A stretch of DNA of 7,318 nucleotides from an uncultured Ignavibacteria bacterium (GTDB taxonomy: Bacteria > Bacteroidota > Ignavibacteria > Ignavibacteriales > Ignavibacteriaceae): positions 1 through 7,318 of the forward strand of contig CALKUG010000033.1 in the NCBI GenBank assembly GCA_937996765.1. The letters are read 5' to 3'. Below the pieces are notes generated by a model that had not been told where the DNA came from, searched no databases, and saw nothing but the letters and a program-made list of their open reading frames with translations. The stretch's first letter is position 1; each line of letters begins with the position of its first letter. This document shows positions 6,585-7,318 of the stretch, piece by piece. Both the position numbers and the translations under genes were made by a program.

Positions 6585-7280
6585 ATGCCAAAACGTCCGG
6601 GCGGAGAGTTAACCGCAAGGCCATTACATTTTATTTGGATTGCCGATTGCTCCGGATCTATGGGTATTGACGGAAAAATTCAGGCACTAAATCACGCAAT
6701 ACGCGAAGCTATACCGCATACACAACAAGTTGCGGCAGAAAATCCTTATGCGCATGTGTTTATGAGAGCGGTTGCTTTTTCAAAAGGTGCCCGTTGGCAT
6801 ATATCAAAGGGAGTTCCTATTGAGCAGTTTCAGTGGCACGATTTAGAAGCCGGCGGAACTACAGATATGGGCAAAGCACTTGAATTAGTCGCAAACGAGA
6901 TGAAAGTACCCCCAATGGTGGAAAGAGCTTTGCCACCGGTACTTGTTTTAATTTCAGATGGAAGGCCTACCGATGATTTTGAAAGCGGATTGAATAAACT
7001 CCTTTCGCAACCATGGGGTTCAAAAGCTGTGCGCATAGCGATTGCCATTGGAGAAGACGCAGATCATACAGTCCTCCAACAGTTTATCTTTAATGATGAA
7101 CTAAAACCTTTACAAGCAAACAATCCCGAGTCGCTTATTAACTATATACGTTGGGTTTCAACAGCAGTTTTAAGAAGTGTTTCAGACCCTATGAGTAGCG
7201 CAGGAAATCAACGACCGGCTCTACCATCACATACTTCAACAATTATTCTCACGGGACCCGTAACTAAGGATGTTTGGTGA
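6585..7280 (+). CDS. TerY-type VWA domain protein with MIDAS site
   Basis: A 231-residue cytoplasmic protein made almost entirely of one von Willebrand factor A domain of the TerY type (COG4245-like). The MIDAS metal-binding site is complete: DCSGS with D21, S23 and S25, GGTTDMG with T92/T93, and SDGRPTD with D125. Family-typical stretches include RPLHFIWIADCSGSM (12-26), GKIQALNHAIREAIPH (30-45), the ALPPVLVLISDG run (115-126), WGSKAVRIAIAIG (144-156) and a final TGPVTKDVW. The ATG at 6585 is the first start in frame after an upstream TAA at 6567. The stop overlaps the next start by one base (TGATG), which implies translational coupling to a PP2C-like gene. This arrangement is that of the TerY-P triad (VWA, PP2C, Ser/Thr kinase) described by comparative genomics in Ter-related stress systems. 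The role as a metal-dependent scaffold is family inference. I give no gene symbol, because true terY of tellurite operons is only a relative. Confidence 0.9.
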   Translation: MPKRPGGELTARPLHFIWIADCSGSMGIDGKIQALNHAIREAIPHTQQVAAENPYAHVFMRAVAFSKGARWHISKGVPIEQFQWHDLEAGGTTDMGKALELVANEMKVPPMVERALPPVLVLISDGRPTDDFESGLNKLLSQPWGSKAVRIAIAIGEDADHTVLQQFIFNDELKPLQANNPESLINYIRWVSTAVLRSVSDPMSSAGNQRPALPSHTSTIILTGPVTKDVW

Positions 7281-7318
7281 TGCATAAAAGTTGGCATGCT
7301 CAGTTACGGGGAACAGTT
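7280..7318 (+). CDS. N-terminus of probable PP2C-type Ser/Thr phosphatase (3' cut by window edge)
   Basis: An ATG at 7280 overlaps the TerY stop (7278-7280) and opens a frame that runs to the window end: 13 residues, MHKSWHAQLRGTV. The W-x-x-x-L/V-x-G-T/S pattern is how PP2C phosphatases of TerY-P triads usually begin, just before the SHxxSGxxCQD-like segment, which is outside this window. Identity rests on these few residues plus the adjacent TerY gene and the overlap. It would be an Mn/Mg-dependent phosphoserine/threonine phosphatase that reverses a partner kinase. Moderately sure that it is a gene, less so of the product. Confidence 0.6.
   Translation, partial: MHKSWHAQLRGTV

Noticed and set aside
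1..7318. CRISPR arrays, tRNA/rRNA genes, insertion sequences, attachment sites
   Set aside because: I saw no spaced direct repeats, RNA gene signatures, transposase/integrase motifs or terminal inverted repeats. The window is densely filled with intact genes.

Overview
The window looks like a chromosomal piece of an AT-rich Bacteroidota / FCB-group bacterium. The best taxonomic clues are a DUF4835 protein (a family largely restricted to Bacteroidota and relatives), a TIGR02757/DUF2400 protein, weak Shine-Dalgarno sequences, and at least one Bacteroidota-like promoter candidate. An Ignavibacteria-like or related lineage is possible, but this is inferred from protein style and no search was run. 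I see no tRNA, rRNA, CRISPR array, insertion sequence or other mobile element.

Left part, + strand (1-2304): three tightly packed genes form a probable operon. They are a CPBP-family membrane protein (its 5' end is cut by the window edge), the pyridoxine 5'-phosphate synthase gene pdxJ, and a TIGR02757/DUF2400 protein. The gaps are 5 and 4 nt. After a 72-bp gap with a candidate promoter comes an exported DUF4835 protein (2377-3255), a family linked to the type IX secretion/outer-membrane setting of Bacteroidota.

Middle part, - strand (3278-6404): a two-gene unit runs towards the DUF4835 gene. The upstream gene encodes a cytoplasmic protein with a C-terminal GNAT fold and possibly a second one. 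43 bp downstream lies an exported protein made of a long helical-repeat (HEAT-like) region fused to a C-terminal cyclophilin-type peptidyl-prolyl isomerase. The two convergent genes end only 22 bp apart. A strong hairpin overlaps the end of the cyclophilin gene and may serve as the terminator.

Right part, + strand (6585-7318): after a 180-bp divergent intergenic region comes a TerY-type von Willebrand factor A protein with an intact MIDAS metal site. Its stop codon overlaps the ATG of the next gene, and the 13 visible residues of that gene look like the N-terminus of a PP2C-type phosphatase. This is the hallmark start of a TerY-P triad (VWA, PP2C phosphatase, Ser/Thr kinase), a predicted stress/phosphorylation signalling system whose biochemistry is poorly known. 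It is the most interesting system here, but the window cuts it off before the kinase could be seen.

The genes do not form one pathway. They are housekeeping (pdxJ), cell-envelope (CPBP, DUF4835, HEAT-cyclophilin), uncharacterised conserved (TIGR02757, GNAT) and signalling (TerY-P) units lying side by side.
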